NCBI GenBank assembly: GCA_003427395.1
Contig: BFEA01000007.1
Coordinates: forward strand, 3,060,055 to 3,098,046
From: Chara braunii
Lineage: Eukaryota > Streptophyta > Charophyceae > Charales > Characeae
DNA length: 37,992 nt
Direction: 5' to 3'
Made by a program: the position numbers and the translations under genes. Shown in pieces: positions 33,201-37,992 of the stretch (position 1 is its first letter; each line of letters opens with the position of its first letter). The notes beneath the pieces are model-generated. The model saw only the letters and a list, made by a program, of their open reading frames with translations, did not search any database and was not told the origin of the DNA.

Positions 33201-33604
33201 GATTCATGAAATAGGCAGACTTTATTTTTTCCACCTTGCGGACTAGGGAGCCAACACTCATGGTCCCTTAGCTTCACATTCGCATTTGCAGTGTCCCCCT
33301 AATCTGTGCCTAAAAAAATATCAAAAGGGAGACTATCTTCCACCAAGAGAGTCAGAGAGTGGAGAACGCGTTCCACCTTCCCCTCTACTTCGAGCCAAAA
33401 TTATGTCTGGATCCCTTCGATATATTTATCCAACACAATCTCAATAGTATTCGCTAATTTTCTCACTACGGGCTCATCCAACTGTTTTACCTTTAGCCTG
33501 AGACGCAGCGTTTGCAATCCTTTCTTACCAATGTAGCTGCGTGTTGAACCATTGTCAATCAAACCGCCTACTCTTACCTTATTGACTTCTAGATCTGCAA
33601 TGAT
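30251..33604 (-). pseudogene. pol: G2 pol pseudogene: protease, RT, RNase H, integrase, chromodomain
   Basis: From high to low coordinates: protease with LIDNGSTRSYIG at about 33560 (D-N-G where D-S/T-G is usual); RT with [26 protein letters not shown] and catalytic YLDD (about 32570); RNase H with VVTTDARQYGIG (about 32120) and YERELYALREAL; integrase with CQVCQRN, IDFMDT, SDRDSRFTSEQW and ETNGQTEQMN; and a C-terminal chromodomain-like segment (QYKVRFAYHDPSEDRW) ending at 30251. Frameshifts lie near 32653, 32400 and 31258. Stops at 33401, 33299, 32362, 31342 and 30668 all fit C-to-T change. Pol would copy RNA to DNA and integrate it; this copy cannot. Confidence 0.88.
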
Positions 33605-36245
33605 TAGCTGTCCTTTTTGTTTTTCATTTGGACCCAGGCTTTGCGACGAGTGGCCAACTCATCCCCCATGCTTGCGAGGGAACCACCTAGAGAGGTGCAT
33701 ACACTAACTACCTTTGGACAACTAACTAGGTGGGGATCGATTATCTTTTCAGTTTCTGCCACTGAACCCTTCGAATGGGAGGATGTCAGTCTGCTTGCAT
33801 CTGAAGTTTCTGTAGAGGCAACTGAAACCCTTACTGGCTGTTCCCTTTTGGTTGTTTGTAATCTGGGCAGAAGGGAACAATGTGGTTGGAACAACGATTT
33901 CGTCAAAACGGACATTTTATATTTTTTGAACGAAATTGAAACCCAGGTATTTGACCTTGGAAATGTCACAATTTTACCTCCTTAGGGTCCCCCTTGGATG
34001 TACCTAAACTTCAGTTGAGTCCAAATGGACTCTCATGAGATAAAGAATGATATTTTTTGGGCCAAATAACAAGGTTTCAATTTCGTTCAAAAAATATAAA
34101 ATGTCCATTTTGACGAAATCGTTGTTTTGGGGTCACCACATTTAAGGCACTGATCGACAACTTTTTTATCTTGCCAAACTTTTTCTGTGATCCCTATCTT
34201 TTCCCAAGGTTTGCCTTCGGGCCAGCCAGGATGGGGTGGATATGGTTTGTCCCAATTCCCATACCACGTGCCTCTTCCTCTACCGCATGTGGAGTTGGAA
34301 CCTCGGCCACCTTGCGAGGGACCATTGCCCCTTCCTCCCACGTAGTAGCTTCCTTCGCCACCACCCCTCTGGGTGTCGGGTGCTCTTCCTCCACGACTTC
34401 GGCCTCCTCTTCCTCTACCACGACCTCTACCTTGTCGCCCTCCCTCGAGGACTGCAACGGCCACGTAATCCCCCTCTTGAACTACCGTGTCATTGGGTTC
34501 TCCCTCTAGACCATAATCTATTTGGTCGTAGGAGAGAGTCTCGACACCTCCTTCTTCAAAGGTCAGAAGGAGGTTGTCTTCCCAGGTATATACGCTGAGA
34601 TGGTGCGGTTCTGCCACTTCTTTCCCGCTTGCAGATCTTTCCAATAATGGCAGTAATTGACTTCGGCAAAGAAGCCAACATGATCTAATGCAATCTTGTT
34701 GAACTTCTCGTAAGTCATCCCCTCTTCTTTGGTACGGGGATATAATTGAGTGCGGAGAGGATTGGGTAGTGCTCTAGCAAAGTTATTAAGAATCTGCGTC
34801 GAGGTAAGTCCATGTTCAACGCATTGCAGAAGTTCATCCATGGTAGATTTAAGTGCGGGTACACTTTTCCATTTTCTATCAGCGATATTCATGATTAACA
34901 TTTCAGTTCTTCGGGCCAAATTTTTATCTTCAAATCGTTCCCGGACTGCTTTAAAGAAATCTTCAATACAGGTCTGTTGGGAATACTCTACCATAGACTG
35001 ACAATTAGCTTCCTTCTACAGGGAAATTGCAAAGCTCATTGCATCTCCGGCCATACACGAACTGGCTATGAGAACCCTGTCCCAATACGGAATACGCTGC
35101 CCATACACATAAGACTCAACCGCTGCAATCTAGTGCAAAACACTTTCTTTTTTTTTGTCGGTATACGTCCACGACACCTTTACCTTTATTTTCGTAACTT
35201 CCCCTACGTCTTCTTGCAACACTCCCTTTTTCTTCTTATCTTCGTCTCCATCTCCTCCATCTCCTCCACCGCTACTTACCAATTTCTCAATCACGGGGGG
35301 TGTTAGAGTTTTGCTGATCTGCTCGTCTAATTTTACAATATATGCTTGCACATGTTGATCTACTTCTGCTGCAGATCTCTACAGGAAGGTATTCCAGACT
35401 CCCTCAAACTCATATTGGTGAGCTTCAACTTTCTCCAAGGTCTTATTCATTGCCGCCAACTCTTGTTTTGTATGGAGAACAGTTGTTGTTAAGAGGGCAA
35501 GTTGTTATTCGGTTGCTGTTTGTTTTTCCTTCTGCGCCTGCAATTCTCTTTGCAACCTTTCACCCTCTGCGTGCAGTCTTTTCCGCTCTTCAAGCTCTTG
35601 TCGTTTTGCTGCTAACATTTTAGTGTGCAACTCTGCTCGTTTTTCCTCCAGCAAAAGTTCCCTTTCCCTTTTATCTTTAATGAATGTCAATTTTGCGACA
35701 AACGTGTCCCTTTCTTCCTCTGTCTCTTCAATCCTGTCACTGGAATAACTATACTGGTCATACCAGTTTAAGGGACTAACATGTATATTCAACCCACCAG
35801 ACAGACTGCTTTCGCCCTTTTCAGTTCGATGTCTGATGACTTTGTCATGAGAAGGTTCATCTTCTTCTTCTATAGTCTTTAGTTCTTCCTGCAATTCTTT
35901 TTCTAGCTTTTCTTTCAACTCCTTTTTAATTATTTCTTCTTCTAGCTGAGTTTTCTTTCTCGACTCTTCTTCTTTCTGTTTCTTTCTATCTTCTTTCTCT
36001 TTTTTTTTCTCGGCCTGTCGGCGTTCTGCTTCAGTCTGCTCTGCAACCGAGGGCCCTGGCTTCACATTGCCTGATCTCATCATCATACGGAAGGTGCATA
36101 TCCTCCCAAAGCCCAGGGGAAAAAAGATTTTGAAAAGGGGCCCCAGCAACACTGATAGGGCCAGCAATCCCTGCATGGGGTAATCGTCCATGGTGGGTGT
36201 CAGCACAGGAATGACCTCCGCGGGCCCACCAAGTAGATACCCCAA
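33604..36245 (-). pseudogene. gag: G2 gag pseudogene, interrupted by a MITE in its zinc knuckle
   Basis: The frame opens upstream of 36245 and holds a long charged coiled-coil-like region rich in Lys, Glu and Arg (about 36060-35520), a capsid part (FFKAVRERFEDKNLARR, about 34950; LPNPLRTQLYPRTKEEGMTY, about 34760), an Arg-Gly-rich stretch (RGRGRGRGGRSRGG, about 34420) and a zinc knuckle beginning CLKCGDP at 34140. The second half of the knuckle lies at about 33880, after the 237-bp insertion. Stops at 35505, 35379, 35130 and 35016 are TAA or TAG where CAA or CAG fits. One frameshift is near 34620. The unusually long coiled-coil N-terminus is notable for a gypsy Gag. The start codon is uncertain. 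Confidence 0.78.
33890..34126. mobile_element. 237-bp MITE with ~55-bp TIRs and TTGG target duplication
   Basis: Both ends start AACAACGATTTCGTCAAAA (read inward) and continue through GGACATTTTATATTTTTTG and AACGAAATTGAAACC, nearly perfect over about 55 bases. TTGG lies on each side (33886-33889 and 34127-34130); removing the element and one TTGG leaves a continuous C-X2-C-X4-H-X4-C knuckle. So the boundaries are exact and the duplication is 4 bp. The centre holds a GAGTCC-AAAT-GGACTC hairpin. It encodes nothing. 4-bp duplications other than TTAA are uncommon; Sola, Academ or Ginger-type transposases are candidates. Confidence 0.9.
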
Positions 36246-37021
36246 ATCCTAGTTCACTTGATTGGATGGGATCTGTATTTTTTTTTAATTTTATTTTTTC
36301 AAACTCCGGATGCCGCTGCTTCAGAACACGAAATTTGATAATGCAGAAGATATATAACGTTTTCCTAATCAATATACAAAGTAGGAACCTTTTTTTTTTT
36401 TTTTTTTTTGCTGCCTGTTGAGTTACTTAGCTGATTTATGCCTTTAATGGTCTGACTAGTCACTTTCAAGTTTCAATAGAGTAGGTAGCTAGGAGCACTC
36501 AAACTTACTTCAGAAACAAATCAAATTTATCACGGTATTCTCTGTTCTCAATCACTTGCAACTTGTCGTGACAATACACAGTTCCCAGCCTAATCCTATC
36601 TTCCCTACCACTTGATAGATCAGATGGTTAATCACGAAGACCAGATATTGACTCTCTAGTCCTATCTGTCAATTCAGACCAGGGCACAGGTTTCGTCCAG
36701 ACAGCGGCGGCGACCACCAGAAAGGAGGGGGAAGAGATACACGACACACAAATTTGCAATCAATCGAGGTAAGTGGGGCAGGAGGTTGTTCTCTTCTTTG
36801 TAGCCGTTGATGAAGACTCCACGTTCGCTCCAATCGCCCCAATCGCAGGTAAGTCTTCTCCTTAGTAGCCCCTTCTTCTTCGGCAAACTTCCCCCTATAT
36901 CCCAATCCAACACCTCTTGGCCTCACCTCTTACTTCATCTCTCGCCAACTATACTCCAGCCAACTTATCCTTCCCGCCGGCCTTGATCATGCCAGCGCAT
37001 CCAGTGAGAGTAACAAGTTCT
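36246..37021 (-). other. G2 leader between primer site and gag
   Basis: About 780 bp with a T run (36391-36409 region) and short open frames in other phases. No coding function is seen. An upstream part may still belong to the gag frame. Confidence 0.5.
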
Positions 37022-37033
37022 GCTCTGATACCA
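37022..37033 (-). other. G2 primer-binding site, tRNA-iMet
   Basis: Minus-strand TGGTATCAGAGC is an exact match to the primer site for plant initiator-Met tRNA, four bases after the LTR terminus TTGCA. Confidence 0.92.
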
Positions 37034-37037
37034 AATT

Positions 37038-37992
37038 TGCAAGGAACCCGACTGCTCATCACTTGCTGGAGTGCATCAGATCACATGCATATACACTGAT
37101 TTCACAGATTGCGAAGTCTCACACAAAGCCCAATAGAAGATGAATGAGAACCAGGAAACTCAACTCAATTATCAAATCCAGAATTAGAGAGAGAACATCG
37201 TGAGTTCAAAGAGTATAGTGTTGAATAGAGTTCAAGTCTTCTTCAATCAACATGAGTTCCAAGGCTGGCGCTCATCAGCGTCAGCTGCCAAACGTCAACA
37301 ACAACGCTCAACAGGTAAGTGTCACCATAGCTCACACTTCCCCCTCTCTCGTCTGCCTTTTTCTCTCTCTCCCTCTATGTCTAATGTCCTGGTCTACCTT
37401 CACTCATCATGCATGCACACTCCCTATCACACGAGGATCTACTCTGAATACTACTCACTGGTATCTTCTACTGACTATCCCTACCAATATACTAACCAGC
37501 GCTGGCGCAGCTATGGCTGCCTTCCCACATAGCGCTGCTCTTCAGCCTAGCGCAGCTTGCACATCCAGCGCACAGGTGCCACGACACTTCCACACTCTCA
37601 TGTGAAGTGAGCATCTGTCCAATGGGAGGCTGGCCAGTCCTTTATAATGTTGGACTGGTCTGGCGAGGCCTGCATTCAGCCTCAAATGTGCCTGGGACTC
37701 CTGCCCAGTACCGATTGTTGCAAAGTGTGTGTCCCAGTATCTTTGCCCATGGTCTGCTGCTGCTTTCGGCCATCGGGCCTGTCTTTTGGACTCCTGGTCT
37801 GAATTAGGACTGACTCGTGGGATTATGACTGGACTGGGACTGTAGCCTTTGACTCATTGCCAAACAGACATGTCTTTTCATCGAGGAGACATGACCCTAA
37901 CTCAGTCTTGAAAATTGTGTCCAATACCTGTTCGTTCAGGACCTGTTGTGACCTTTCAAGATGACTTTCCACTTCATTATGGATGTGACTTT
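37038..37992 (-). repeat. G2 5' LTR, partial (runs off the window)
   Basis: Direct repeat of 29122-30080. The inner end is TGCAAGGAACCCG. About 70-80 bases of its outer end should lie beyond 37992, judged from the other LTR. Confidence 0.88.

Larger units (their letters stand above)
29122..37992 (-). mobile_element. Ty3/gypsy chromovirus-like retrotransposon G2 with LTRs (5' LTR cut by window end)
   Basis: Two direct repeats (29122-30156 and 37038-37992) of high identity flank gag and pol read on the minus strand, with a tRNA-iMet primer site inside the right one. Gene order is gag, protease, RT, RNase H, integrase, chromodomain, placing it with Ty3/gypsy chromoviruses. It is inserted into the 3' region of the LINE; TAAAC at 29117-29121 would be the target duplication, but its partner is outside the window. 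It carries a 237-bp MITE in gag. Several frameshifts and stops show it is inactive. Confidence 0.9.

Overview
The window is a repeat-rich, gene-poor piece of plant-lineage nuclear DNA. The evidence is a plant-type U2 snRNA at the left edge, plant-type Ty3/gypsy chromovirus-like retrotransposons primed by initiator-Met tRNA, an APE-type LINE, degenerate 25S rRNA fragments and a mitochondrial cox2 fragment with land-plant/charophyte-like sequence. A streptophyte genome, perhaps a charophycean alga, is my best guess; species-level identification is not possible from the text alone. I see no intact, convincingly functional protein-coding gene. Long open frames in the left half are compositionally driven (Cys/Leu-rich, Ser/Leu repeats, (AC)n/(AG)n translations).

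Layout. 1-193: U2 snRNA, minus strand. 205-1500: an unclassified about 1.3-kb dispersed repeat, called repeat A here (complete copy). 1501-6373: low-information DNA with an (AC)n tract and a 98-bp duplication. 6374-6452: a second (AC)n tract. 6457-7099 and 16221-17032: the two halves of a second repeat A copy, split by a 9.1-kb insertion (7100-16220) whose ends read TGTCG...CGACA and which is flanked by CCGT duplications. That insertion holds 25S rRNA pseudogene pieces, homopolymer tracts, a pair of GC-rich hairpins, a degenerate ~178-bp tandem repeat, a cluster of splice-donor-like motifs and, at 13.4-14.6 kb, two neighbouring families of hairpin repeats whose stems covary. A small poly(A)-tailed SINE-like element (16361-16497) sits in the right half of repeat A.

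17033-about 24750: a decayed gypsy element on the minus strand (called G1), cut off in its chromodomain by repeat A. About 24750-29121: a 5'-truncated LINE on the plus strand, carrying a 584-bp TIR element (27577-28160) and a cox2 fragment (28457-28725). 29122-37992: a second gypsy element on the minus strand (G2), inserted into the 3' part of the LINE, with a complete 3' LTR, a partial 5' LTR, a tRNA-iMet primer site, and a 237-bp MITE inserted inside its Gag zinc knuckle.

The relative order of some insertions can be read: the LINE was present before G2; G2 was present before the 237-bp MITE; repeat A was present before the 9.1-kb insertion and the SINE. Both gypsy elements keep long reading frames broken almost only by stop codons that fit C-to-T change of CAG, CAA or CGA. 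The most promising undescribed signal is the hairpin array at 13.4-14.0 kb with its neighbouring 124-bp hairpin repeat.
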